This document shows, piece by piece, positions 1 to 8,084 of a DNA stretch of 15,334 nt. How positions within the stretch are numbered: position 1 is the stretch's first letter; each line of letters begins with the position of its first letter. Under the pieces are notes generated by a model. That model ran no database searches. It was not told the origin of the DNA and saw nothing but the letters and a program-made list of their open reading frames with translations. The stretch is from SKVR01 sp964410015. GTDB lineage: Bacteria > Bacteroidota > Bacteroidia > Bacteroidales > UBA7960. The stretch covers positions 1-15,334 of the forward strand of contig CAYPFV010000072.1 in NCBI GenBank assembly GCA_964410015.1, in the 5' to 3' direction. Position numbers and translations under genes: made by a program.

Positions 1-7
1 AAATACT

Positions 8-103
8 GTTTTGTATGTTTGCCATGTCAGGAAATCTAATCATCCGCGTGTGTGTCAAAATTTTTGTCATGGCTCGGTTCATTTGTTCTAAAATTGTATT
101 AAA
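8..103 (-). repeat. Dispersed repeat copy A, upstream of the metallo-hydrolase gene
   Basis: The reverse complement of this stretch matches the repeats at the right end of the window. The core at 45-82 matches 15297-15334 at 36 of 38 positions. The part at 8-47 matches the second half of the copy at 15152-15277 with small gaps. The shared core contains ATGAACCGAGCCAT and GACACACAC when read on the - strand. The copy ends about 12 bases before the start codon at 115, so it supplies most of the visible upstream region of that gene. Its left limit is uncertain because the window begins here. I see no coding function; a frame runs through the core but is stopped at 38-40. Confidence 0.85.
63..96 (+). 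promoter_or_regulatory. Possible promoter inside repeat copy A
   Basis: TTTG at 63-66 and TAAAATTG at 89-96 resemble the Bacteroidota -33 and -7 boxes (TTTG and TAnnTTTG), with one mismatch in the second box. The spacer is 22 bases, a little longer than the usual 19 or so. Transcription would start near 100 and leave a leader of about 15 bases before the ATG at 115. Copies B and C keep the TTTG and an AT-rich box ending in TAATTTG at the equivalent place. Confidence 0.4.
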
Positions 104-114
104 AAAAACACTTT

Positions 115-876
115 ATGGAAATTACTGTCTTAGGAACGGGTACTTCTCAGGGAGTACCTGTGGTGGCTTGCAAATGTGAGGTATGCAAAAGTTCCGATCC
201 TTTTGATAAAAGACTGCGCACATCTGTAATGATCAAAACCGATCGTAATACTTTCGTGATAGATGCAGGTCCAGATTTCAGACAACAAATGCTCAGAGAG
301 AATGTACGTGTAGTAGATGCCATTCTCATCACCCATAATCATAAAGATCATACCGGCGGTATTGACGATGTAAGGGCATTTAACTGGGTATTGAAAAAAC
401 CCATGGAAATATTTGCTGCAAAAAATGTGATTGATACCATTAAATCTGATTTTGCCTATGCTTTCCAGGAAGAAAAATATCCTGGTGTACCACAAATCAA
501 TCTGCATGAAATAAAAAACGAACCTTTTACTGTTCATGGTGATCAATTTATACCCATTGCTGCTATGCATGCCTCCATGCCGGTTTTTGGATTCAGAACC
601 GGAGATTTTTCATATCTAACCGATGCCAGCAGCATCAGCAATACAGAACTGGAAAAAATGCGAAATTCCAAGCTTTTAATTCTTAATGCCTTGCGAAGGG
701 AAGATCATCATTCGCACTTCACACTGAAAGAAGCAGTAGACATTATCCGGTATTTAAAACCCAGGCAGGCTTATCTTACGCATATCAGTCATCAAATGGG
801 TTTTCATAAGTCTGTAAATAAGGAATTGCCCGATGGTATAGAATTGGCCTATGATGGGTTAAAGGTAACCATTTAA
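115..876 (+). CDS. PhnP-like metallo-beta-lactamase-fold metal-dependent hydrolase
   Basis: This 253-residue cytoplasmic protein belongs to the metallo-beta-lactamase superfamily, closest by pattern to PhnP, a phosphodiesterase acting on cyclic ribose phosphates, and to related Bacteroidota hydrolases. The N-terminus reads LGTGTSQGVP and is followed by CKCEVC (Cys19, Cys21, Cys24), which in PhnP holds a structural zinc. The metal-binding signature THNHKDH gives His74, His76, Asp78 and His79. Further metal ligands are probably His152, Asp170 and a His among 198-201 or 223-226. Length agrees with PhnP (about 250). No phn genes are nearby, so the natural substrate is not shown by context. The stop lies only 14 bp from the end of the convergent peptide-binding lipoprotein gene, with no terminator hairpin between them. 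The ATG at 115 directly precedes the conserved strand (MEITVLGTG), so the start is secure. Confidence 0.88.
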   Translation: MEITVLGTGTSQGVPVVACKCEVCKSSDPFDKRLRTSVMIKTDRNTFVIDAGPDFRQQMLRENVRVVDAILITHNHKDHTGGIDDVRAFNWVLKKPMEIFAAKNVIDTIKSDFAYAFQEEKYPGVPQINLHEIKNEPFTVHGDQFIPIAAMHASMPVFGFRTGDFSYLTDASSISNTELEKMRNSKLLILNALRREDHHSHFTLKEAVDIIRYLKPRQAYLTHISHQMGFHKSVNKELPDGIELAYDGLKVTI

Positions 877-890
877 ACAAAGAATTATTG

Positions 891-2534
891 CTATTCCCTT
901 ATAATTTTCACCCTTTTCAGGTCCATTTGATTCAATGGATTTACATTCAGATTTTGAACATAATGTGGCAGAAAACGCAGCGACTGGTCATAGAAAAGCG
1001 GTACTACGGGCGCATGTTCCAGAATCATACTGTCCATTTTCTGATAATAAATATGTCTGAGAGAATCATCGACTATCGTAAGCGATTTTTCATACAAGCC
1101 ATCAAATTCCTTATTGTCGAAAAAGGTGTAGTTGGGTCCGTCCGGTGTTTTGTTTTGAGAGTAAAACAGAGCAAGATAATTTTCGGCATCCGGATAATCA
1201 GCAATCCATGAGGCTCTGAATATTTCAGATTCTCCTTTTGACATCATCTCACGAAGGGTAGCAGAAGGCATAACATTAATCCTGACCGGTATACCCAGTT
1301 TTTTTAATTCATGCTGTATAAATTGAGTGATATCGAGATATTGCGAGTTGGTTGATATCTCAAACTCAGGAAGTCCTTTTCCTTCGGGAAATCCAGCTTC
1401 TGCAAGATATTGTCTTGCTTTTCCGGGGTTATATTCATATCCACCGGTATTTTCATTAAACCCGGGCATTCCAACGGGCACAAAACCAGCATAAGCCGGA
1501 GTACCTACATTGTTTCTCAGGTAAAAAAGCATTTTTTCCCGGTCGAAGGCATAGTTGATGGCTAACCTGATCTTTTGCTTTTGAGTAGCATTCAGGTTTT
1601 TCTCTCCTTCCCTGTCGATCAACAGACCCAAATATTCTGTATTGAGAAACGGCTCTGTAATTTTGTAGAATCTGTCCTGATAGGCATCTCTCAGTTCTCC
1701 GTTTTGCGTGAGCAGTTCATCCTTGTAACTGGCATCTATACGGGTCAGGATATCAAGATTGCCTTTTACAAATTCAAGAAACGCCGTTTGCCTGTCCATA
1801 ATAAAGGTAATGGCTATAGCATCAGTATAAGGCAGGCGGGAGCCACCTTCAAATTCAAAATAGCGGTGGTTTTTCCTCAAAACCAGTTTTACACCTTCTT
1901 TCCAGAATTGAAAGTGAAAAGGGCCGGTACCAACAGGTGCCTTCCGGAAATCACTGCCTTTTTGCTCTGTCGCTTCCCTGGGTACCACCGAGCAATATTG
2001 CATGCAAAGCAAACCCAAAAAAGGGGGAAAAGGTTCCTCCAGTTTTATTTGCAATACTGTATCACTGAGGGCGGTCATATCCAGTTCACCATTTTGCTTG
2101 CGTGCCAGTGGATTCATTACCCACAATCCAGGTGAATTGAGTTTGGGATCCGTAATACGTGAAAAACTATACACAAAATCGTCTGCAGTAACAGTGCGCG
2201 TAAGGTCTTGACCAAACACCTCACTTTCATGAAAAAAAACATCATCTCTCAAATAAAAAGTATAGGTAAGTCCATCATCCGAAACCGTCCATTCTTTTGC
2301 AATGGCGGGCATAATGTTTAGGTTTTGATCCAGTTGAACCAACCCATTAAAGATTTGGGATGTAGCCCAGATATTTGACTGATTTCGGGCATAGACAGGG
2401 TCGAGGGATGAAATATTACCGTCTTCGTTGTACCTGAAAACTGTAAGATCATCGTGATCATCAAACGAACCCTGGCATGCTGCAAAAAGCACTGAAAAGG
2501 ATATCAAATATAGGGAAAAACGTGTAGGCATCAT
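891..2534 (-). CDS. Oligopeptide/dipeptide ABC transporter substrate-binding lipoprotein (SBP_bac_5 family)
   Basis: This 547-residue exported lipoprotein should capture peptides, or a related solute, and hand them to an ABC permease. Residues 1-20 form a lipoprotein signal peptide: a charged start, a hydrophobic run and the lipobox LFAAC with acceptor Cys20. The next part shows the family's N-terminal pattern, with SSLDPVYA, IFNGLVQLD and a TADDFVYSFSRI segment near residues 116-127. The middle has APVGTGPFHFQFW, and the C-terminal half has LAINYAFDREKML and AEAGFPEGKGLPEF, typical of OppA/DppA relatives. Length is normal for the family (500-600). No permease or ATPase gene is present here, so it is an orphan binding protein or works with a transporter encoded elsewhere. 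Two adjacent ATG codons (2534 and 2531) could both start it. It converges with the metallo-hydrolase gene. Confidence 0.9.
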   Translation of the reverse strand: MMPTRFSLYLISFSVLFAACQGSFDDHDDLTVFRYNEDGNISSLDPVYARNQSNIWATSQIFNGLVQLDQNLNIMPAIAKEWTVSDDGLTYTFYLRDDVFFHESEVFGQDLTRTVTADDFVYSFSRITDPKLNSPGLWVMNPLARKQNGELDMTALSDTVLQIKLEEPFPPFLGLLCMQYCSVVPREATEQKGSDFRKAPVGTGPFHFQFWKEGVKLVLRKNHRYFEFEGGSRLPYTDAIAITFIMDRQTAFLEFVKGNLDILTRIDASYKDELLTQNGELRDAYQDRFYKITEPFLNTEYLGLLIDREGEKNLNATQKQKIRLAINYAFDREKMLFYLRNNVGTPAYAGFVPVGMPGFNENTGGYEYNPGKARQYLAEAGFPEGKGLPEFEISTNSQYLDITQFIQHELKKLGIPVRINVMPSATLREMMSKGESEIFRASWIADYPDAENYLALFYSQNKTPDGPNYTFFDNKEFDGLYEKSLTIVDDSLRHIYYQKMDSMILEHAPVVPLFYDQSLRFLPHYVQNLNVNPLNQMDLKRVKIIRE

Positions 2535-2574
2535 AAAAAAGCACTATGCAGTTTGTTAAACGATCTGCACGGCG

Positions 2575-2582
2575 CAAAAATA
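2575..2582 (-). promoter_or_regulatory. Candidate -7 box for the peptide-binding lipoprotein gene
   Basis: Read on the - strand this is TATTTTTG, a perfect match to the Bacteroidota -7 consensus TAnnTTTG. It would give a leader of about 37 bases. A TTTG lies upstream at 2600-2597, but the spacer is only 14 bases, so the -33 half is not convincing. Confidence 0.4.
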
Positions 2583-2814
2583 GTAATTTTTCTTTGCAAA
2601 TGATTTCTCAGAAAAAGTAGTCTGTCCATTTGTCATAACGAAACACTCCAATTTCCGCTATTTAATAAGTTCTTTAAGAATATTTCAAAACATCAATATT
2701 CATTGTGATTATAAGAAGTATTGCCCGGGAACGATCCTTTGCCATGATGCTTAGAATCAAAATTCCCAGTTAGGATCCTCCGAACGGGTATTATCGATGA
2801 GTTGGTTTTTTACT

Positions 2815-3978
2815 TTACTTTCTGCGCCTTTTCATCTCCTTGCGCAAAAGGTTGATCTCTCGGCCTGTTTGTCCGCTAACAGAAGTATTTTCCTGTGCCC
2901 TTCTGATCAGATAGGGTATTGCAAGTTTCAACGGACCGTAAGGAAGATACTTCGCAACGTTATAACCGTGATAAGCCAGATTATAACTGATGTGGTCACT
3001 CATACCAGTCAGTTGACTAAAAAAAACACCTGGTGAATCGGGAGGAATTAGGAACTCATTCATTTTTTTGATGGCTTTTTCGCAACTGGTCTCATTGTGT
3101 GTGCCAATACAAACACTTATCTGATCTGCATTTTCAAGACAAAAGATCATGGCATTATCAAAAGCATTGTCTGTACCCTTTTTGTCAGGATATAGCGGTG
3201 AGGCATAGTTATATTTCTGTGCTCGTTTTCTTTCTTTCTCCATATAAGCACCTCTCACCAATTTAAAGGCGGGTTTATAACCGTTTATTTTTGCTTTTTT
3301 GGTTTGTTCTTTTAAATAAAACAACCTGTCGGTTCTGTACATCTGCAAAGTATTATAAACAATTGCATCTTGTTTATTATACATTTGCATCAATTTTTCG
3401 GTCATTTCATCAATAGCGCCCTGTATCCAGGTTTCTTCTGCATCTATCATTACGGGAAGATTGTGATTAAACGCTTCTGTGCAGATATCATTTGCCCGTT
3501 TAAAAACACGGTCCCATTCCTCCGATTCGGTTTCAGTAAGAAACTCCTGTGAATTAACCTTTTCCAGTAAAGAAGCACGGGCTATTCCGGAGAATTTGAA
3601 TACGGCAAAAGCAATTCCTTTTTCGGATTTGCTCAGTTGTATGGTTTCAATTATTTTATTTTTTGTGCTATCAAATTGTTCTTCCGATTCTATGCCTTCG
3701 GCGGCATAGTCAAGTACAACTTTTATTTTATTTTCCTGAAATTTTTGGATAGAGCTCCTACATTCCTGTAAGGTTTCACCTCCGCAAAAATGATCGAAAA
3801 TGGTAGGTTTTAATATCCATCTCAGTGATATACCTGTTTTTTGAAGTACCTTGATCATCCAGGCACCTGTTTTTACAAAAGCATTGCTTTTTACCATGAA
3901 GAAAAGCCAATAAGATTTTTTTAGATGGGCATCGGATTTGTCAATAAAAGCAATGCGCGTATCCGCGAAAGACAGCAT
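2815..3978 (-). CDS. Proline dehydrogenase (monofunctional, FAD-dependent)
   Basis: This 387-residue enzyme oxidises L-proline to delta-1-pyrroline-5-carboxylate with FAD, passing electrons to the quinone pool. It carries the hallmarks of the PRODH beta/alpha barrel: LDYAAEG (89-95), MIDAEETW (177-184), KLVRGAYMEKER (239-250), THNE (293-296), QLTGMSDH (322-329) and PYLIRRAQEN (355-364). The paired arginines of the last motif bind the proline carboxylate. The length fits single-domain eukaryote-like or Bacteroidota enzymes, not the long bifunctional PutA. No P5C dehydrogenase gene is in the window, so the second step must be encoded elsewhere. The C-terminus is very basic (MKRRRK). The gene stands alone, with about 280 bp before it and 244 bp after it. 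ATG at 3978 is the only sensible start near the first conserved residues. Confidence 0.93.
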   Translation of the reverse strand: MLSFADTRIAFIDKSDAHLKKSYWLFFMVKSNAFVKTGAWMIKVLQKTGISLRWILKPTIFDHFCGGETLQECRSSIQKFQENKIKVVLDYAAEGIESEEQFDSTKNKIIETIQLSKSEKGIAFAVFKFSGIARASLLEKVNSQEFLTETESEEWDRVFKRANDICTEAFNHNLPVMIDAEETWIQGAIDEMTEKLMQMYNKQDAIVYNTLQMYRTDRLFYLKEQTKKAKINGYKPAFKLVRGAYMEKERKRAQKYNYASPLYPDKKGTDNAFDNAMIFCLENADQISVCIGTHNETSCEKAIKKMNEFLIPPDSPGVFFSQLTGMSDHISYNLAYHGYNVAKYLPYGPLKLAIPYLIRRAQENTSVSGQTGREINLLRKEMKRRRK

Positions 3979-4222
3979 GGTGGTGTTTTGATTTTAAAAG
4001 TTATATTGTAAAAATAATAATATTATCGGCAGAATAAAAATTGCTAAATATATGAAAATGTAATGATTATATTGTTCATTTGTGCTTAAGTGAAAAATAT
4101 GTTTTTTGAAAATGGATTATTTACCCTTTGATTAAAACAAAGCTATCCTGTGAATTTTTAATTATCCTTGTAATACAGTTCAATGATTTTCAAGAAATAT
4201 ATCAAAAATGTTCAGTTTAATT

Positions 4223-5104
4223 CTACTTGTCTTTTTGCATAAGTCCTAAGGGATCAATAAAAGTTGAAAAAAGGGTGGAATCATCATCTGAATCTTCGGG
4301 TGGAAAAACGGTCAGAACGGGCATTTCTGCCTTATCGATAATATTCTCGGCATCATTTTTTCCTGGCATATCGCTTTTTTTATCTTTGTTAATGGCAATC
4401 ATTACCAGGTCAGCATCAACATTTTCTGCATATTCGAGGATTTCATCTTCAATAGAAGATCCGGGTTTGATCAATACCTCGGTATGTACTTTTACTCCAT
4501 ACTTTGATATATAGTCATTGAGATTTTTAAGTAATGCTTCTTTATTAATTTTATAAACAGCACTAGTTGACCGGATCACACCAATTACGTGAATAACAGA
4601 ATCAAAATATTTGGCAAATCGGATGGCTTCATTTACTTTTTGGGTACTTTCATAACTAAAATCCACAGGTACTACAATGTTGTTGTATCCCACATGATGA
4701 TGCTTTTTCTTAACCACCAGCACCGGTACTTGTGAACTTAAAATCACCTTATAAAAATAGCTTCCTAAAAGGTGTTGCAATCCTTTTTTGCCATGAATTC
4801 CCATTAGAATAAATTCTGCATTGATCTCATTGGCAACCTGGCTGATCTTATCGAAGATGCTACCCTCCTCCAGACGCACTGAAACCGCTAATCCAGATCT
4901 TTCGTGAGTAAAATTTGCTACTTTTTTCAGATGATTGAGAGCCTTTTTTTTATCTTCTTCCGGCATTTTTTTATTGACAATGTGCAAAAGACAGATTTTA
5001 TGCTTAAATAAATTGGCTATTTCAATGGCATGATCGATGGCGCAGTCTGCAACAGAAGTAAAATCTGTAGGTACCAGCAATGTATCTCTGTCTGAATAAT
5101 TCAT
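4223..5104 (-). CDS. Universal stress protein, two tandem Usp domains
   Basis: This cytoplasmic protein has two Usp-fold (nucleotide-binding, Rossmann-like) domains, about residues 5-132 and 140-275. The first begins TLLVPTDFT and carries the ATP-loop-like sequence GIHGKKGLQHLLGS (102-115). The classical motif is Gx2Gx9G(S/T); here the second spacing is eight residues. The second domain begins NNIVVPVDFS but its loop region (MIAINKDKKSDMPGKN) lacks the glycine motif, so it probably does not bind ATP the same way. The C-terminus adds an acidic tail (EDSDDD). I place the start at the ATG at 5104 (293 residues), because the upstream in-frame start at 5149 is TTG and adds 15 residues outside the domain. 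It resembles the gene at 5401-6228, so the two are probably an old duplication. The partner or signal is unknown. Confidence 0.88.
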   Translation of the reverse strand: MNYSDRDTLLVPTDFTSVADCAIDHAIEIANLFKHKICLLHIVNKKMPEEDKKKALNHLKKVANFTHERSGLAVSVRLEEGSIFDKISQVANEINAEFILMGIHGKKGLQHLLGSYFYKVILSSQVPVLVVKKKHHHVGYNNIVVPVDFSYESTQKVNEAIRFAKYFDSVIHVIGVIRSTSAVYKINKEALLKNLNDYISKYGVKVHTEVLIKPGSSIEDEILEYAENVDADLVMIAINKDKKSDMPGKNDAENIIDKAEMPVLTVFPPEDSDDDSTLFSTFIDPLGLMQKDK

Positions 5105-5201
5105 CTCAGTATTTTTTAGAATTCCAAAACTATTTATTATACTATACAACCATTATCTGACGTGTATTTTTGAATGTGATAAATATTCACGATCAACAAT
5201 A

Positions 5202-5209
5202 CAAAATTA
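5202..5209 (-). promoter_or_regulatory. Candidate -7 box for the first Usp gene
   Basis: On the - strand this reads TAATTTTG, a perfect match to TAnnTTTG, and would give a leader of about 94 bases to the ATG at 5104. No TTTG lies at the expected 19-base spacing, so this is weak. The rest of the 5105-5400 spacer is AT-rich and shows no other clear signal. Confidence 0.3.
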
Positions 5210-5400
5210 GCATTTTCAGCAGATAAATGAGAGCAAGAAAGCAAAACTTTGACTGTCTTTTTAAGATATTTGGGCATTGATTTGTTCATTAAAAAAGTCA
5301 AATAAAAAACTTATTGATTTTTTATGGGGCGGATAGTAAAAAAAGTGTCTGAATTGAAAATAAGAAGTGTGCAATCCCGGTGAATAAATAAGTAAAAGAA

Positions 5401-6228
5401 TCATGAGGGATTAACAATATACAATGGCACACGGGGGTTTTCTATTAATTTTCCTGTTTTTTCGGCTGGCACAAAACCGTTTTCACAGTTATTTTCTGCT
5501 CTGATAGAGAGCATGATAGGTTCGGCCCTGGAATGAGTTGCATATTCAATAATTTTTTGATTGAAGTTGCTGGCATTATCCTGTAAAATCACATTCCGGT
5601 ATAGCAGCCCGTATTTCTTTATTTTTTTTATAATATTTTCTATCTTTCTCATAATAGCAATTTTCCTGAAAAAAGAAAGATTGCCAAGCACCGAGACAAG
5701 ATGTATGGTACTATTGTATCTTTTTGCCAACTCCAGTGTTTTTTCAACCAAAAAATCCATTTTCACATCAGGATCAAAAGGCAAAACAATACTTTCAAAA
5801 GAATTGTATTCATAAGCTTCATTGACAAGTATAACCGGAACTTTGCTGCCTAAAATTACCCTCACTGCAAAACTACCGATAAGAAACTGGATACCACTTA
5901 CTCCATGCACTCCCATAACAATAACCTGATTACCCATATTTTCTGCCGTTTTTCCGATGGAGTCAAAAATATTCCCTTCCACAACATTGGGTATGATCCT
6001 TGTATCCAAAATCTTTTCATATTTTTCGCAGTAACCGGTAAGCTCTTGTTTGGCTTTTTCAACAATTTCGTTGTTTTTTTCCTCATCAAAAATATTATCC
6101 ACAACATGCAAGGCATATATCACACCAGAGTTTTTTCTGATCAGCTCTCCGGCATACCTCAGCGCATAAACAGATTTTTCTGTAAAATCTACAGGTACCA
6201 TAACCGATGTGATATAACTGTATTGCAT
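5401..6228 (-). CDS. Universal stress protein, two tandem Usp domains (paralogue)
   Basis: This 275-residue cytoplasmic protein has two Usp domains, about residues 5-136 and 143-274. Domain 1 opens with VMVPVDFTEKS, followed by a helix and ALHVVD, and carries GVHGVSGIQFLIGS (106-119) followed by VILGSKVPVILV, the nucleotide-loop region. As in the neighbouring Usp, the spacing before GS is eight residues instead of nine. Domain 2 begins SIVLPFDPD and ends with PRVPLYIVNP but has no recognisable glycine loop. Arrangement and features match the gene at 4223-5104, with low identity in domain 2. The gap of 296 bp between the two coding regions suggests separate promoters. Usp proteins usually respond to starvation or stress; the trigger here cannot be read from the sequence. 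Confidence 0.88.
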   Translation of the reverse strand: MQYSYITSVMVPVDFTEKSVYALRYAGELIRKNSGVIYALHVVDNIFDEEKNNEIVEKAKQELTGYCEKYEKILDTRIIPNVVEGNIFDSIGKTAENMGNQVIVMGVHGVSGIQFLIGSFAVRVILGSKVPVILVNEAYEYNSFESIVLPFDPDVKMDFLVEKTLELAKRYNSTIHLVSVLGNLSFFRKIAIMRKIENIIKKIKKYGLLYRNVILQDNASNFNQKIIEYATHSRAEPIMLSIRAENNCENGFVPAEKTGKLIENPRVPLYIVNPS

Positions 6229-6290
6229 TATGAATTATTTTAAAACGAATGTTTAATTTTGATCGACAAAAAGCAATTTAATCTCTTTAA

Positions 6291-6310
6291 AATGTAAATA
6301 TACGTTTTTT
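6291..6310 (+). repeat. 20-bp direct repeat, copy 1
   Basis: AATGTAAATATACGTTTTTT matches the copy at 6471-6490 at 18 of 20 positions. It lies 63 bp upstream of the start of the second Usp gene, where a regulator could act on that promoter. The two copies are exactly 180 bp apart. Confidence 0.7.
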
Positions 6311-6470
6311 TTGAGATAATCAAAAGAAAACTTTTTGATATCATTGCCTCTTGTTTTATATAACTGCTGTATTTCTGCTCTCCCCGATAAATTATATCAA
6401 TTCAGTGATGTTTCCAATCCTGAATAATTAATATTCTGTCTGATATAATTCATTGATCCGGAAGTTACCG

Positions 6471-6490
6471 AATGTAAATAAACGTTTTTA
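6471..6490 (+). repeat. 20-bp direct repeat, copy 2
   Basis: AATGTAAATAAACGTTTTTA is the second copy. It contains the palindrome AAACGTTT (6480-6487) and lies 41 bp downstream of the AbgT stop codon. Chance in AT-rich DNA cannot be excluded. Confidence 0.7.
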
Positions 6491-6530
6491 AAACAAGTAA
6501 AACACAGGAACAAAACGTTAGAGATAAACA

Positions 6531-8084
6531 CTACATATTATAGAAAAGCGGTGCGCCAGGGCCTATTGGAATTTCTGCCAGTATCCAAAAGATCAAAAGC
6601 AAGAGCCATGTGATGAGAAAAACAATGGTGTAGGGCAACATGATGGCAATGATAGTACCGATGCCGGCATTTTTGTCATATCTTTCTATAAAAGCAACGA
6701 TCATAGCAAAATATGACATCATCGGAGCAATTACATTTGTAACACTGTCTCCTACCCTGTAGGCCAGTTGTGTGAACTCGGGGGAATACCCTAAAATCAT
6801 GAACATCGGAATAAATACAGGTGCAAGAATAGCCCACTTGGCACTGGCACTGCCAATAACCAGGTTTATAATAGCTGCAATAAGCACCAATGCTATCATA
6901 AGAGGAATACGACCCAAGCCCAGACTACCAATCAGGTTGGCACCCTGGATGGCAAATATCAAACCCAGGTTGGTCCAGTTGAAATAGGCCACAAACTGTG
7001 CTGCAAAAAACACCAGAACAATATATGTTCCCAGTGTAGACATAGATTTTCCCATGCCATTGATAACATCATCACTTCCTTTTAAAGTTTTTGCACCGAT
7101 ACCGTATATAATACCTAAAATACCTGCTACCAAAAATATAATGGCTACAATGCCACTCATAAAAGGAGACCTTAGCAGCCCTCCTGTTTCCGGATCGCGC
7201 AAAAACCCGGAACCGGGAACATTTGCCCAAAAACCGCTTTCGATGGGCATCATGCTCCAGGCAATAAGGACTACGATCACGATAAAACCTACGAGGGTGA
7301 ATTTCATTCCTCTTTTTTCATTGGCATCTAGTTTTTTAATCTCTTCTGCTTCAGCATCTCCTTCATATTTGCCCAAACGCGGTATAATAACCTTTTCTGT
7401 TACCCATGTGCCGATAAATGCAATAAAAAAAGTGGAAACAAACATAAAATAATAATTTGCTGCAGGATTCACTGTATAGGTTTCATCAACGATACGGGCA
7501 GCTTCCTCAGATAAACCAGCCAGCAAGGGATCGATAGTACCCAGCAAAAGGTTGGCTGAATACCCCCCTGAAACACCAGCAAAAGCAGCGGCAATACCGG
7601 CGATGGGATTTCTCCCAATAGCCAAAAAGATCATCCCACCCAAAGGTACCAGCACCACATACCCTACCTCGCTGGCTGTATTGGATAAAATACCGGCAAA
7701 AACAATGGCAAAGGTTAAAAACCGTTTGGGGGCACTCAAAACAAGCAGTCTCAAACCAGTTGACATTAATCCACTGGATTCAGCAATTCCAATACCCAAT
7801 AGAGCTACCAGAACTGTTCCCAAAGGTGCAAAGGAGGTAAAATTGGTGACCATATTTGTTATGATCATATGCAAACCTTCCCGGGTGAGCAGGTTAAAAG
7901 CTACTACGGTTTCGCCGGTGCCCGGATGGGTGGCAGATACATTGAAAATTGAAACTATACCGCTTAAGATAATAATTCCGATAGCAAAATAGGCAAACAA
8001 AGCTCCGGGATGCGGAAGCTTATTTCCTACCCTTTCAATGCCACCTAATAAACCTGAAATAAAATTATTGTTATTACCTTTCAT
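6531..8084 (-). CDS. AbgT-family transporter (p-aminobenzoyl-glutamate / antimetabolite transporter)
   Basis: This 517-residue integral membrane protein has about 11-13 hydrophobic segments. Known family members take up p-aminobenzoyl-glutamate (E. coli AbgT) or export sulphonamides (MtrF, YdaH). Family marks are the N-terminal NKLPHPGALF (21-30), SNTASEVGYV (134-143), SANLLLGTIDPLLAGL (176-191) in a re-entrant region, and the long C-terminal signature GSASAKWAILAPVF through AYRVGDSVTNVIAPMMSYF (411-459). The last holds the conserved Trp, Pro, Arg and Asp lining the substrate and sodium sites. A charged cytoplasmic loop lies near 238-260. Length matches E. coli AbgT (508). The aminobenzoyl-glutamate hydrolase genes abgA and abgB are absent, so the substrate is open: folate breakdown product, dipeptide or drug. 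The start ATG at 8084 is well supported. A -7 promoter box lies about 140 bp upstream. Confidence 0.92.
   Translation of the reverse strand: MKGNNNNFISGLLGGIERVGNKLPHPGALFAYFAIGIIILSGIVSIFNVSATHPGTGETVVAFNLLTREGLHMIITNMVTNFTSFAPLGTVLVALLGIGIAESSGLMSTGLRLLVLSAPKRFLTFAIVFAGILSNTASEVGYVVLVPLGGMIFLAIGRNPIAGIAAAFAGVSGGYSANLLLGTIDPLLAGLSEEAARIVDETYTVNPAANYYFMFVSTFFIAFIGTWVTEKVIIPRLGKYEGDAEAEEIKKLDANEKRGMKFTLVGFIVIVVLIAWSMMPIESGFWANVPGSGFLRDPETGGLLRSPFMSGIVAIIFLVAGILGIIYGIGAKTLKGSDDVINGMGKSMSTLGTYIVLVFFAAQFVAYFNWTNLGLIFAIQGANLIGSLGLGRIPLMIALVLIAAIINLVIGSASAKWAILAPVFIPMFMILGYSPEFTQLAYRVGDSVTNVIAPMMSYFAMIVAFIERYDKNAGIGTIIAIMLPYTIVFLITWLLLLIFWILAEIPIGPGAPLFYNM

Larger units (their letters stand above)
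6229..6530. other. AT-rich spacer between the AbgT and Usp genes
   Basis: This spacer of about 300 bp lies between the end of the AbgT gene and the start of the second Usp gene, both on the - strand. It contains a near-perfect 20-bp direct repeat (6291-6310 and 6471-6490) and a third ACGTT-type sequence at 6513-6520. I find no open frame of coding quality, no strong terminator hairpin and no perfect TAnnTTTG promoter box. Confidence 0.6.

Noticed and set aside
45..82. CRISPR repeat
   Set aside because: The repeated units are about 126 bp, tandem and degenerate, with no short regular repeats separated by unique spacers.
888..1211. Open frame of 107 codons on the + strand
   Set aside because: It lies entirely antisense to the conserved peptide-binding lipoprotein gene and has no recognisable protein features.
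1575..2135. Open frame of 186 codons on the + strand
   Set aside because: It is antisense to the peptide-binding lipoprotein gene; the composition is typical of a shadow frame.
5175..5190. CRP-like site TGTGA...TCAC upstream of the first Usp gene
   Set aside because: The spacer is seven bases where CRP sites have six, and the arms are only four bases; too weak to call.
7054..7992. Two long proline- and alanine-rich frames on the + strand
   Set aside because: They are antisense to the AbgT gene; the bias comes from reading hydrophobic codons backwards.
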